Shown here one piece after another: positions 35,127 through 44,029 of a stretch of DNA of 64,000 nucleotides. Origin of the DNA: CAZBMJ01 sp964493205. GTDB taxonomy: Bacteria > Myxococcota > UBA727 > JABDBI01. Each line of letters opens with the position of its first letter. Position 1 is the stretch's first letter. The stretch covers positions 35,227 to 99,226 of the forward strand of contig CAZBMJ010000003.1 of the NCBI GenBank assembly GCA_964493205.1, in the 5' to 3' direction. Under the pieces are notes generated by a model. It was given only the letters and a program-made list of their open reading frames with translations. It was not told where the DNA came from and did no database searches. The position numbers and the translations under genes are program-made.

Positions 35127-36365
35127 TGATTTTTTTATTTTATAAAAATTAGCCACCAACGTTAATGGCAGTAACGTTAAGCTAAAAAAGCTGCCGAATG
35201 TAATCCACAGGTTTTCAAATCGTGCTTTAAAAAAGTAAGCCATTAAAATAGTTATAACGGCGCTTATGAGCATAGTAATATTTCTATAAAAGCTTAAGTT
35301 GTTTTTGTTATGAGAAAAAATATCATAGGAAATACTTGAGGCTGAAATAAATAAAAACGAATCAAGAGTAGATAAAATAGTAGCTAAAATGCCAGCAATA
35401 AATAGCCCCTTAAAACCAGTGGGTAAAAGTTGCAGGGCAAAAGTTAAATAAGCTTGTTCAGATAGGGCATCAGGTATTAAAACTTTTGCGTACATACTGG
35501 CAAAAGTAGTGCATAAGTCAAAAATTAACCAGCAAAATATAGCCAAAAAAATACCTAAAATAGCATTTTTGTCACTATTTGCTGCTAGGCATCGTTGATA
35601 AAATGCTGGGTGAATAAGAGTGCTTGAACATGCCAAAAACAACCATAAAAATGGTTTAAAGCTTGAACTGGTGCCGTGATAAGAAAAATAGCTTGTGGGT
35701 AAGTTATGAGTCAAAAAGCCTAAACCACCAAAATTTATGAAGCAAAAAATAAGCAAAATTATTACAGAAGAAAACATTAAAACAAATTGCCAGGCATCGG
35801 TAATAACAATGGCTCTAAAGCCTCCAAAGCAGCAATAACAAGCCACCAATAAAGTACCTATAATAATGCCTTGAAATAGACTTATGCCAAAGCACATTTG
35901 TAAAAAAATACCTAAGCTTAAAGCATACGATACTGGTAAGGCATGAAAAAATAATAAAAATGCACTTATTTTTCTAGCATTAGGTCCAAATTTTTTTCCT
36001 ATGAGTTCAGCGATGGACAAAACTTTGTGCTGTCGTATTTTTTTAACAAAAAAAATGGCGAAAATTATATACGAAATATACCACGATAAGCCTTGAGTAA
36101 AAAAGTTATAAATGCCTTGTTCAAACGCAATTTGTGTGACACCAAAAATACCGCCGTACCAAGTGGCTGTAAGCGTTGCTATAAAAAATGGCAGAGTTAG
36201 TTTTTTATCCATTAATAAATATTCACTATTGGTTTTTATAGTAGTATTTCTATTGCTTATTTTAGCTAAATAAAAGCATGATAATAAGGAAAATATAATT
36301 ATAAAAATATCTAATTTTTCTAAATAATCGCTAATAGTAATACTGCTTACAAAACTATGATTCAT
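35103..36365 (-). CDS. Sodium:solute symporter (SSS family), candidate thiamine transporter
   Basis: About twelve membrane helices, 420 aa, SLC5-type. Seen: TATWYGGIFGVTQIAFEQG in TM1-2, GGFRAIVITDAWQF, and ILATILSTLDSFLFISASSISYDIF in the sodium-site helix. A TPP riboswitch directly precedes the start, with the ribosome site GGGAGAG inside or next to its 3' end; thiamine or a precursor is thus the best substrate guess. The last two dozen residues come from sequence beyond repeat C and overlap hipA, so the C-terminus was rebuilt by the insertion. Confidence 0.86.
   Translation of the reverse strand: MNHSFVSSITISDYLEKLDIFIIIFSLLSCFYLAKISNRNTTIKTNSEYLLMDKKLTLPFFIATLTATWYGGIFGVTQIAFEQGIYNFFTQGLSWYISYIIFAIFFVKKIRQHKVLSIAELIGKKFGPNARKISAFLLFFHALPVSYALSLGIFLQMCFGISLFQGIIIGTLLVACYCCFGGFRAIVITDAWQFVLMFSSVIILLIFCFINFGGLGFLTHNLPTSYFSYHGTSSSFKPFLWLFLACSSTLIHPAFYQRCLAANSDKNAILGIFLAIFCWLIFDLCTTFASMYAKVLIPDALSEQAYLTFALQLLPTGFKGLFIAGILATILSTLDSFLFISASSISYDIFSHNKNNLSFYRNITMLISAVITILMAYFFKARFENLWITFGSFFSLTLLPLTLVANFYKIKKSLRPERTF
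35174..35241. repeat. Direct repeat C, functional copy within the SSS symporter gene
   Basis: Part of the intact symporter coding region (minus strand, FKARFENLWITFGSFFSL). The decayed partner is at 33336-33404 on the other side of hipBA. Confidence 0.85.
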
Positions 36366-36372
36366 GATGACT

Positions 36373-36450
36373 CTCCCTTCGCTGGTATTATCCAGATGCA
36401 GGTTCTAAGGGTGATTCTCAGCCTAAGTTTTACTTAAGCACCCCTGGTGT
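36373..36450 (-). promoter_or_regulatory. TPP (THI-element) riboswitch
   Basis: On the minus strand the consensus is plain: CAGGGGTGC at the 5' side, GGCTGAGA, ACCCTTAGAACCTG, ATCTGGATAATACCAGCG and closing AAGGGAGA. These form the thiamine-pyrophosphate aptamer. The closing bases double as the Shine-Dalgarno of the symporter 8 bases before its ATG, so TPP binding probably blocks translation. No terminator hairpin is visible between aptamer and start. Confidence 0.95.
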
Positions 36451-36504
36451 TTGATAAAAACTTTTTATGGAGGTTATAGGTGGAAGTCAAGGAGGAGATT
36501 TTGC

Positions 36505-37002
36505 TTAAAGCAAATTACACGTTTCTTTAGCACAATCTACTGCTATTAGAAGGGCTTGTTGAAGTGTTTTTTTGGGCTTTAATATAATATCCAGATTTGT
36601 TATTTTAGAAACAATTTTTAGCTGTTGGTCATAGCTCAGCTGACAAAATCCACTGTTTTTATAACAGTCGGGATGAGATGCAAAAGCAGCTTGTTCTAAA
36701 CCAACGCAATAGTCTTGTCGGTTCTTATTTATGTGTTCTAAGTGGTATTCTAAAAGTTTTTCTTGTAAGCAAAAAGCTGTTTCTTCTACCCAAGTTTGCA
36801 GCGGCACTTGCCAATTAGTTTTGGCCTGTAGAAACAAATTACAATATTTAAAACCATAGTTTTTAAGATAATTAGTGTAAATATTGCAACGTTGTTGTTG
36901 TTCAAGCTCAAGATAAAAATCACAGTTTTCTTTACTGGGGATTAGTTCATAAGCATTAATTGCACTGGCCATAAGAAAAAAAAGTAAAAAAATATGTTTC
37001 AT
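36505..37002 (-). CDS. Cysteine-containing exported protein (165 aa)
   Basis: Signal peptide MKHIFLLFFLMASAINAYE. The mature domain is helical and has about ten cysteines (ENCDFY, QRCNIY, KYCNLF, AFCLQE, DYCVGL, PDCYKN, GFCQLS, VDCAKETC), which is compatible with a disulfide-stapled helical bundle. Located upstream of the TPP-riboswitch unit in the same direction, about 50 bases away, without visible terminator between, but cotranscription is uncertain. Function unknown. Confidence 0.66.
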   Translation of the reverse strand: MKHIFLLFFLMASAINAYELIPSKENCDFYLELEQQQRCNIYTNYLKNYGFKYCNLFLQAKTNWQVPLQTWVEETAFCLQEKLLEYHLEHINKNRQDYCVGLEQAAFASHPDCYKNSGFCQLSYDQQLKIVSKITNLDIILKPKKTLQQALLIAVDCAKETCNLL

Positions 37003-37068
37003 CTAGTTATCCATATCTAACAAAAATAAATATGGTAGATGCGCTAGATGGAATTTGGAGAAAGCAAT

Positions 37069-37419
37069 ATGAAATTTATTCGATTTTTTCCCATATCAGT
37101 AGTGGCGCTAGGCGTAATAATACATGCTTTAGGAATAGTGAATGTAGTCCCTCAAACAACAATCTTGTTAGATCTCACCATGTTTGTTGTAGATTTTTTA
37201 GTTTGCTATGGACTAATAAAAAGAAAAGCTTGGGGCTATTATTTAGCCATTATATTGTTTTTACAACAAAGCATCATGCAACCAATATGGTCTTACAATA
37301 AATATATAATTAATTTTTTTGTTATACATAAAATAGAATATTTTATATCTCCAATTTTAGTTATACTAAGTTTGATTATATTGGTGTTTAATAAAAATTT
37401 ATTTGTAAAAAAAGGGTGA
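37069..37419 (+). CDS. Small integral membrane protein (116 aa)
   Basis: Four hydrophobic helices: FFPISVVALGVIIHALGIV, ILLDLTMFVVDFLVCYGLI, GYYLAIILFLQQSIMQP and FISPILVILSLIILVF. The start at 37069 is supported by TTTGGAGAAAGCAAT. No family recognised; size and topology resemble small DoxX- or YvlD-like membrane proteins only in a general way. Flanked by genes on the opposite strand; no repeats flank it. Confidence 0.65.
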   Translation: MKFIRFFPISVVALGVIIHALGIVNVVPQTTILLDLTMFVVDFLVCYGLIKRKAWGYYLAIILFLQQSIMQPIWSYNKYIINFFVIHKIEYFISPILVILSLIILVFNKNLFVKKG

Positions 37420-37520
37420 CACAAATAGAATTCGCTTTTGCTAAATTGACGATGGATATACCCAAAGATAATTAAAGTATTAGAGCTGCGGCTTAGTACC
37501 ACCGTTATCTAATCTAGGAA

Positions 37521-38708
37521 TTAATTTTCTGGACCGTAGATTTTTGGTGTAAGCACAACATAGATAAGCCCAGGACAGTTATCAGAATTATGAAAAGAAA
37601 TGGTTATTCTTGACTTAAGTTTATCAAGTTCTTTTTCGAATCTCATACTTTGGAAGCTCGATAATAAAAGACTGAAAATAACGGTGTTTTCATCTTTAAG
37701 CCATTGTTTTATTTTATCATTCCAAATATCCCAGCTTCCATCATGTAAAAAAGGAAGAGTGGAAAGAAAGATTGCTATATTGCTCCCTTTTTGTTGATAC
37801 TTAGCAATATCATCAATTTTTACATCAATTTTGTAAGAAGTTGTAGCAGCTTTTAATGGGTTATAGAGAAAATCAAATACTTGTTTAATATTTTTTTTGC
37901 TTTTAGTTAATCTAGAAAAATTTCTATAAATAAAATCGATTTCATCATTAATTAATTCATCTAATGTATCGTTTTTTATCGCTTCAAGTGTTTTATTAAA
38001 ATATATGATTTGCTCTGATGAAATATCTATGGCACTTATCTTTTTTACATGCTCTAGTTGAGAAAAATAAAGAGGTAGCGTTTGGACTATAACAGTTGCT
38101 ATTGTATCAATTTTGGTATCAATTAATTTTATTATCTCATGAGGAAATTCAAAGCGGTTAAGGGAACAGTAAGAATATTTTTCTTCCATTTGATTTAAGA
38201 GTGGTTGAAGAGCATGATAATCGCTGCTCAAATATTGTAAAAATTTTTGCATCTCTAAGCTAATATTTAATTTTTCACAAAAAATTATGTAGTTTATAAA
38301 TGGATCTTGTTCATGATTTTCTTGTAAAGATTTTTTTAAAGTGTTGTTTAAATTTAATACATTACGGTCATCAGGGAATGATTGTAAAGCTATTTTAATA
38401 TGCAAAAATGCTTGGTGAAGGTCTTTATTTTTATAAAATATATGTGCTAACCAATAATAAGCTTTTGGGTGCTTATGCTTAACTGAATGTAAATCAGCCA
38501 TAGCTTTTTCGTAATCATTTAGCTTAACATATGCCATGGCTCGATTTAAAATGGCTTGCGTGTCATTATTTTGTTCGTAAAGTTGAGTGTATATAATAAT
38601 AGCTTCTTTATAATTCTTTTTTTTATATAAATTATTAGCTTCTTCTCGTGTAGGTAAGGCGAATATATAGCTGCTAATACTCATTATACTTACTATAAAC
38701 CAGCGCAT
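37521..38708 (-). CDS. Exported TPR-repeat protein (395 aa)
   Basis: Signal peptide MRWFIVSIMSISSYIFA, then three or four tetratricopeptide repeats from about residue 20 to 110 (NNLYKKKNYKEAIIIYTQLY, AILNRAMAYVKLNDYEKAMA, AYYWLAHIFYKNKDLHQAFL). The remainder is not recognised: a helical central part, then a segment with SAIDISSEQIIYFN and a closing region CPGLIYVVLTPK that vaguely recalls a methyltransferase-like fold. TPR modules mediate protein contacts; extracytoplasmic placement suggests envelope assembly or effector duty. Confidence 0.72.
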   Translation of the reverse strand: MRWFIVSIMSISSYIFALPTREEANNLYKKKNYKEAIIIYTQLYEQNNDTQAILNRAMAYVKLNDYEKAMADLHSVKHKHPKAYYWLAHIFYKNKDLHQAFLHIKIALQSFPDDRNVLNLNNTLKKSLQENHEQDPFINYIIFCEKLNISLEMQKFLQYLSSDYHALQPLLNQMEEKYSYCSLNRFEFPHEIIKLIDTKIDTIATVIVQTLPLYFSQLEHVKKISAIDISSEQIIYFNKTLEAIKNDTLDELINDEIDFIYRNFSRLTKSKKNIKQVFDFLYNPLKAATTSYKIDVKIDDIAKYQQKGSNIAIFLSTLPFLHDGSWDIWNDKIKQWLKDENTVIFSLLLSSFQSMRFEKELDKLKSRITISFHNSDNCPGLIYVVLTPKIYGPEN

Positions 38709-38795
38709 AGGAAATCCTTTTATGAAAAATCTGGTATGTATATTAAAAAAAATATATTAATCAAGAGCTCTCAACCACAAAATCTTTAGTTTAGG

Positions 38796-40208
38796 CTACT
38801 TCGCCAAATTACTAAACTTAGTAAACCGATTATCAAAGCGCAAAAATATATTGCCCGTAGAGCCATTTCTATTTTTACTAATTATTACTTCAGCCACGTT
38901 TTGTTTATCTTGTGGAGTTTTTTCTCGTAAATAATATTCTTCTCTATATAAAAAGGCGATTAAGTCAGCATCTTGTTCGATGGCTCCTGATTCTCGCAAA
39001 TCGCTCATCATGGGCTTTTTATCGATTCTGGATTCTACTCCACGGTTTAGCTGAGATAAGGCTATGACAGGTACGCCAAGTTCACGAGCAATGCTTTTTA
39101 AGCCTTTGGATATTTCGCCAACTTCTACGGCTTTACTTTCAAATCGCAAAGGTGCAGACATTAATTGCAAGTAATCAATAACGATCATTCGCACACCATA
39201 CTGGTGAACTAAACGCCGAGCTTTATTGCGCAAGTCACCAATGCTTAGGGTAGCTGTTTCATCAATATACATTGGGGATTCAGCTAAATGTCCTGCTGCT
39301 TGGGCTAATCTGGAAAAATCTTTAGAATCAATAAATCCTGATCGTAACCCTGATAAATTAATTTCAGCATACGCACCAATAAGTCTGTTAAAAAGCTGTT
39401 CAGCACTCATTTCTAAGGAAAAGAATGCCGTAGGAATTTTTTCTTCAATACTAGCATATGCCGCCATATTTAGGGTAAAAGCAGTTTTTCCCATGGATGG
39501 CCGACCTGCAATAACTATTAACTCTCCTGGTTGAAAGCCTGCAGTTATTTTGTCTAAATCTAAAAATCCCGATGGGATACCTGTGACAGAAGCTTTTTTC
39601 GAAATTAAAGCCTCATATTTTTTAATAGATAAGTTAGATAAATCTTTTAGAGAGATTACCCCTTTTTTAGCAGTAGATTCCCGAATAGACAAAATCGTCT
39701 GTTCAGCTTCGTCGATTACTTCACTAACATCTTGGCTTTGAGCGTATGCTTTTTCTGTAATAGTTTTAGCTGCAGAAATAAGGCGCCGTAGGGCTGATTT
39801 ACCTTTTACAAGTCTTACATAGGATAATACTGCAGCAGAAGTTGGCAAAAATTCTTCGATCATACCCAAAGTATGAGCGCCGATCATTTCAAGTTTGCCC
39901 TTGGTTATTAAGTGATTGGCAACGGTTACGGTGTCTATGGGCTCATTTTTTTCATAGAGCTCAAGCATGCACTGATAAACAATGGCATGATGAGGATGGT
40001 GAAAATCTTGTGGGTCTAAATTTTCACCTTTAACTAGCTCCATTGCTTCATGATCTATGAGAATTGCGCACAAAATACCTTTTTCAGCATCAAAAGATTG
40101 TGGAGGCCGATGTTTGCCCAATACTTCGTCCATAGTGGTGTATTCAAGTTTTGATATTTGTTCTCCAGCCTGATGGACGAGCTCATCTATGGGCAAATTT
40201 TTAATCAC
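38796..40208 (-). CDS. dnaB: Replicative DNA helicase DnaB
   Basis: Hexameric fork helicase, 470 aa. Seen: N-terminal domain beginning near PPQSFDAEKGILCAILID, the RecA-like core with Walker A AGRPSMGKTAFTLNMA, FFSLEMSAEQL, Walker B MIVIDYLQLM, then SQLNRGVESR and MSDLRESGAIEQDADLI with the arginine finger region, and the C-terminal KNRNGSTG. No intein. Divergent from the ClpB-like gene. Confidence 0.96.
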   Translation of the reverse strand: MIKNLPIDELVHQAGEQISKLEYTTMDEVLGKHRPPQSFDAEKGILCAILIDHEAMELVKGENLDPQDFHHPHHAIVYQCMLELYEKNEPIDTVTVANHLITKGKLEMIGAHTLGMIEEFLPTSAAVLSYVRLVKGKSALRRLISAAKTITEKAYAQSQDVSEVIDEAEQTILSIRESTAKKGVISLKDLSNLSIKKYEALISKKASVTGIPSGFLDLDKITAGFQPGELIVIAGRPSMGKTAFTLNMAAYASIEEKIPTAFFSLEMSAEQLFNRLIGAYAEINLSGLRSGFIDSKDFSRLAQAAGHLAESPMYIDETATLSIGDLRNKARRLVHQYGVRMIVIDYLQLMSAPLRFESKAVEVGEISKGLKSIARELGVPVIALSQLNRGVESRIDKKPMMSDLRESGAIEQDADLIAFLYREEYYLREKTPQDKQNVAEVIISKNRNGSTGNIFLRFDNRFTKFSNLAK

Positions 40209-40272
40209 AATTTATTATCCTGCTAGTTAAAATTTTATTATATTGATAAATAGTTTAAAAAGGACAACTACA

Positions 40273-42594
40273 ATGAAACTTACAAACTATAGCCAAACCG
40301 CTCAAAAAGTCTTGACCCTTTCGCAAAATTTAGCAAAAAAATATGGCAACGATTATGTGGAACCAGAGCATTTAGCTAGTTGTTTAATAGAAAGCAAAGA
40401 AATCAAAGAGCTCATAAACAAAAAAGGCGTTGATTTCAATATACTTTTTGGTGAGCTTACTCTATTGCTAGAAAAACTATCCAAAAGTCCTTCACAAAAT
40501 CCATTATTTTCTGCAAGACTTACACAGCTTTTAGCTGCTGCAAACGTTTATTCAATATCTAAGGGGCACGAAAAAGTAAGTTTAGAAGATTTATTTATTA
40601 GTTTAATTGCCAATAAAGATAAATTTGGCTCCCTAGGAGCATTATTCTCTAAAAATTTTTTATCAACAACCCCTTCTGATAATTGGAACAAAAATTGTCC
40701 AAATTTAGCCAGTTATTGCGAAAATATTAATCAAAAATTTAAAAATGGCTTAATAGAAGAAGTATTTGCTCGCAACCATGAGTCTTTAAGGCTTATTCAA
40801 GTATTATCACGTAAAAATCGTCATCACCCACTCTTAATTGGTGAGCCAGGGGTTGGTAAAACATCTATTGTTTATTCATTGGTAAAAAAAATTATTAATA
40901 AAGAAGTGCCTTCTTATTTAATGACCAAAGAAGTTATTTCCCTAGATATATCTTTGGTACTTGCTGGAACTAGCTTGCGAGGGCAGTTTGAAGAACGAAT
41001 GCACAAAATATTTCTAGAGCTTAAGAATGAAGGCCATAAATATATTTTATTTATTAATGATTTATCGGCCTCTGATGCTGCCAATTTATTAAAAAACGAA
41101 ATGAATAAGGGAAATATTCAGGTATTGGCACTAGTAAGTCCTAATAATTATCAAAAATATATTGAAAATGACCCATCACTACAAAGGCTATTTCAGCCTA
41201 TTTGGATAAATCCTCCCAAAGATGATGATGCTAAATTAATAATGCATGGCGTAAAGACAAGATTAGAGCAGTTTCATGGTGTTTTTATTACTGATGAAGC
41301 TATTGATGCCAGTATAAGTTTATCTCTCAGACATTTAAGTTTTAAAGTAATGCCTCAAGTGGCTATTGATGTGCTTGATGAAGCTTGTGCTAAACGCAGA
41401 ATATTGGTGGACCAATCTTTTAGTAAATCAAAACAATACGAAAAAGAGTTAAGTATTATCGAATCTATTAGGGCTTTGAAAAAAGAATTATATACTAACA
41501 AAAACAATAAATTAGATAAAAAATTGGTTTTATTAACTAAGCAATTTATGGATAATAAAAATCCTCTTATAAACCCATTTGTTACTAGGCAAGATATCGC
41601 TGAAGTAATTTCTTTGCAAACTAATATTCCTGCTGAAAAAATGGCCCAGTCTGAACGAGAAAAGCTTAGCACTATGAGCAAAGTTATCTCCACTAAAATT
41701 ATTGGACAAGACGAAGCTATTAACAGCATTACTTTAGCTATTCAAAGAGCTCGGGTAGGTTTAAGAGATAATAAAAAACCTATTGGCAGCTTTTTATTTT
41801 TAGGCCCAACTGGAGTGGGTAAAACAGAGCTTGCTAAAACATTAACTATGTTTTTATTTGATGATGAAAAAGCTATGATTCGTTTTGATATGTCTGAGTT
41901 TATGGAAAAGCATAGCGTTACTCGCTTAATAGGTGCGCCAAAAGGTTATCAAGGATCTGATGAGGGGGGTGAACTCACTGAAAAAATCCGTAGATCTCCT
42001 TATTCAGTGGTATTATTTGATGAAATAGAAAAAGCTCATGTAGACGTTTTAAATATATTATTGCAAGTATTAGATGATGGAAGATTAAGTGATGCTAAAG
42101 GTTTGTTAGTTGATTTTAACAATGCTGTAATTATTATGACATCAAACATTGGTTCACATATATTACTTGAGCAAGATAATGTAACTAATAAAGAACTGGT
42201 AAAAATAAGTGTCTTAAACGAATTAAAATTATATTTAAAGCCAGAGCTTATAAATAGAATAGATGAGATTATTTATTTTAATCCATTAAATAAAGAGAAT
42301 ATTAGAAATATTGCAGTACTTGCTATTGAAAAACTTGCGCAGCAATTAAAGCAAGAAGGCTATGAATTAGATGTAAGTAAAAAAGTTATTGATGAGATAG
42401 CTTTTGAGGGTTTTGAACCTGCATTTGGTGCCAGACCATTGAATAGGGCTATTACCAAAATGCTTAAAAACCCTTTGGCTCAGCTTTTATTAAGCTCAAA
42501 CTCACAAAAATTTAGCAAAGTAGTCGTTGATATAAATGCTAACAAGGAGATATATTTTACTTTAAATAGCATAATGGAGAGCAATTTGCCGTGA
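40273..42594 (+). CDS. Clp/Hsp100 AAA+ ATPase, ClpB/ClpC-like, first ATPase site degenerate
   Basis: Double AAA+ unfoldase, 773 aa from the ATG at 40273 (AAAAGGACAACTACA upstream). N-domain, then NBD1 with Walker A G190-EPGVGK-T197, but Walker B reads FIND (N262-D263) instead of xxDE; the following HTIVGAG-type loop is deleted, and the arginine finger segment is SLQRLFQ, not ALxRRFQ. NBD2 is intact (GPTGVGKTELAK, VVLFDEIEKAH). No long ClpB M-domain and no IGF ClpP loop. The last residues (LNSIMESNLP) derive from an insertion; the displaced copy suggests an older end ...YFTFV. Confidence 0.88.
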   Translation: MKLTNYSQTAQKVLTLSQNLAKKYGNDYVEPEHLASCLIESKEIKELINKKGVDFNILFGELTLLLEKLSKSPSQNPLFSARLTQLLAAANVYSISKGHEKVSLEDLFISLIANKDKFGSLGALFSKNFLSTTPSDNWNKNCPNLASYCENINQKFKNGLIEEVFARNHESLRLIQVLSRKNRHHPLLIGEPGVGKTSIVYSLVKKIINKEVPSYLMTKEVISLDISLVLAGTSLRGQFEERMHKIFLELKNEGHKYILFINDLSASDAANLLKNEMNKGNIQVLALVSPNNYQKYIENDPSLQRLFQPIWINPPKDDDAKLIMHGVKTRLEQFHGVFITDEAIDASISLSLRHLSFKVMPQVAIDVLDEACAKRRILVDQSFSKSKQYEKELSIIESIRALKKELYTNKNNKLDKKLVLLTKQFMDNKNPLINPFVTRQDIAEVISLQTNIPAEKMAQSEREKLSTMSKVISTKIIGQDEAINSITLAIQRARVGLRDNKKPIGSFLFLGPTGVGKTELAKTLTMFLFDDEKAMIRFDMSEFMEKHSVTRLIGAPKGYQGSDEGGELTEKIRRSPYSVVLFDEIEKAHVDVLNILLQVLDDGRLSDAKGLLVDFNNAVIIMTSNIGSHILLEQDNVTNKELVKISVLNELKLYLKPELINRIDEIIYFNPLNKENIRNIAVLAIEKLAQQLKQEGYELDVSKKVIDEIAFEGFEPAFGARPLNRAITKMLKNPLAQLLLSSNSQKFSKVVVDINANKEIYFTLNSIMESNLP
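42495..42563 (+). repeat. Direct repeat D, copy 1 (3' coding end of the ClpB-like gene)
   Basis: 69 bases inside the intact gene, matching 43219-43287 with five substitutions. Encodes SNSQKFSKVVVDINANKEIYFT. Confidence 0.9.
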
Positions 42595-43208
42595 AACAGT
42601 TAGTCTTCTTTTTTTGTGCTACGATTTTTATCCCTTTGAGCGCAACTGCTTGGGAAGTCGCTCAAGCCCGTTTCCATATTAATAATGGCCAGGAATATAA
42701 GGGAAGGGCATTTCGGGAAAGTTATGTTAAATATCGCATTCTTAAAAACGATGATTTAGAAAATGGTTTAGGCCAAATAATGGAAATCAATCTCCATGAT
42801 CAGATTTTGCGGAAAGGCTATTTTCATCAACGCATTTGGAATAATTGGATTGGCACAGCAGGCACTCCCCTTGGGACTTGGGTTGGAGAAAATGTTTTGG
42901 TTCGTATGTTACTGCTTGTGTCAAAAATACCAATTGAAGCAAATACAAGTTTTTATGATTGGATCCTGCGACCAAATTTCAGTTTACTTGATTCCATATT
43001 GGTGACAGACAAGGAAAAACTTGCCTCCTCTTTTCACAAGGAGTTTCCAACCATTAAAATCATTCGTTTTTGGATTGGCGATAAAGACTTTCCACACCAC
43101 CCATTGGCATTATTTAAAGTTATTATAGATGGCAATCATCAAGAGTGGGTAAAGATTTTCAAAAACTACAATGTCGAGTTGCAATTAACTCCCAATCTAG
43201 ATGAATAG
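42591..43208 (+). CDS. Exported protein (205 aa), cargo of an inserted unit
   Basis: No recognised family. Starts at a GTG overlapping the stop of the Clp gene by 4 bases; AATGGAGAGC upstream is its ribosome site. Signal peptide KQLVFFFCATIFIPLSATAW. The mature part has the pattern ENGLGQIMEINLHDQILRKG and TPLGTWVGENVLVRMLLL, some of it possibly membrane-associated. Codon use is less AT-biased than the host gene (GGGACTTGGGTTGG). It lies between two copies of the Clp gene's 3' end, so it was probably acquired and fused into the transcription unit. Confidence 0.68.
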   Translation: MKQLVFFFCATIFIPLSATAWEVAQARFHINNGQEYKGRAFRESYVKYRILKNDDLENGLGQIMEINLHDQILRKGYFHQRIWNNWIGTAGTPLGTWVGENVLVRMLLLVSKIPIEANTSFYDWILRPNFSLLDSILVTDKEKLASSFHKEFPTIKIIRFWIGDKDFPHHPLALFKVIIDGNHQEWVKIFKNYNVELQLTPNLDE

Positions 43209-43218
43209 GGACATTACC

Positions 43219-43287
43219 CTCAAACTCACAAAAATTTAGCAAAATAGTTGTTGATTTAAATGCTAACAAAGAGATATATTTCACTTT
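43219..43287 (+). repeat. Direct repeat D, copy 2 (displaced 3' end of the ClpB-like gene)
   Basis: Copy of 42495-42563 followed in frame by TTTGTTTAA, giving a natural end YFTFV-stop. No start codon or ribosome site of its own; it is a leftover gene end. Confidence 0.9.
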
Positions 43288-43373
43288 TGTTTAAAAAAAA
43301 TAACTAAGGGGTTTGTAAGCTAAAATTTAATAGCTATAAAAATAGCTGCAGCTGGCAAATGGTTAGGAGTGTT

Positions 43374-44000
43374 ATGATCTATACAAAGTGCATGCAATTG
43401 AAAGTTGATCGTGATTTTCCTGAACCTCGGCTTATCTCTCATGCTGTTGCTGTATTAGAAAGAGGAGGCATTATTGCCTATCCCACTGATACAAATTATG
43501 GCATTGGTTGTGCCATTTATCAAACTGAGGCTATTGAAAGAATAATCAAGCTTAAAAAGCTTTCAGAAAACCATTTATTATCTATTATTTGTCCAGATTT
43601 ATCCGATATAGCTCGTTACTGTATTTTAGAAAATAATGCTTATAAAATAATGAAGCAACATTTGCCAGGGCCCTATACTTTTATATTAAAAGCTACCCCA
43701 GAAGTGCCAAAAATTTTTCGTTCAGAAAGACAGACAGTTGGTATTAGAGTACCTGATAACCAAATAACCTTAATGTTAACGAGAATTTTTCGCAAACCCA
43801 TAGTTTCAACATCTACCGTAATTAATAACAAGATTTGTCATGATGCTGAAAGTATACATAAAGAATTTTCCCATGGATTAGATTTAATCCTTGATGCAGG
43901 TTCTATAGAACCAAAAGATTCTACAGTTATTGATTTAAGTGGGCCATACCCTATTGTTCAACGCTTAGGGGCTGGTGATATTAGTGGAATAGTTGTTTAA
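43374..44000 (+). CDS. yciO: Sua5/YciO/YrdC-family protein, YciO type
   Basis: 208 aa, KxR/S-x-N RNA-binding fold related to threonylcarbamoyl-AMP synthase. Seen: GGIIAYPTDTNYGIGC, ERIIKLKKLSENHLLSIICPDLSD, HLPGPYTFILKATPEVP, TVGIRVPDN, STSTVI, and terminal TVIDLSGPYPIVQRLGAGD. The overall pattern follows E. coli YciO more than TsaC. YciO has little TsaC activity in known cases, but if it is the only copy it might supply the t6A step. Start at 43374 uses TAGGAG four bases upstream; ATG at 43359 is the alternative. Confidence 0.88.
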   Translation: MIYTKCMQLKVDRDFPEPRLISHAVAVLERGGIIAYPTDTNYGIGCAIYQTEAIERIIKLKKLSENHLLSIICPDLSDIARYCILENNAYKIMKQHLPGPYTFILKATPEVPKIFRSERQTVGIRVPDNQITLMLTRIFRKPIVSTSTVINNKICHDAESIHKEFSHGLDLILDAGSIEPKDSTVIDLSGPYPIVQRLGAGDISGIVV

Positions 44001-44029
44001 AAATAATTATAAATAGTGGAGAATAAATT

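Noticed and set aside
43331..43347. AGCTAT/ATAGCT hairpin before yciO as a terminator
   Set aside because: No T-run follows and it lies just before a start codon; stem is short and AT-rich, so chance is likely in this composition.
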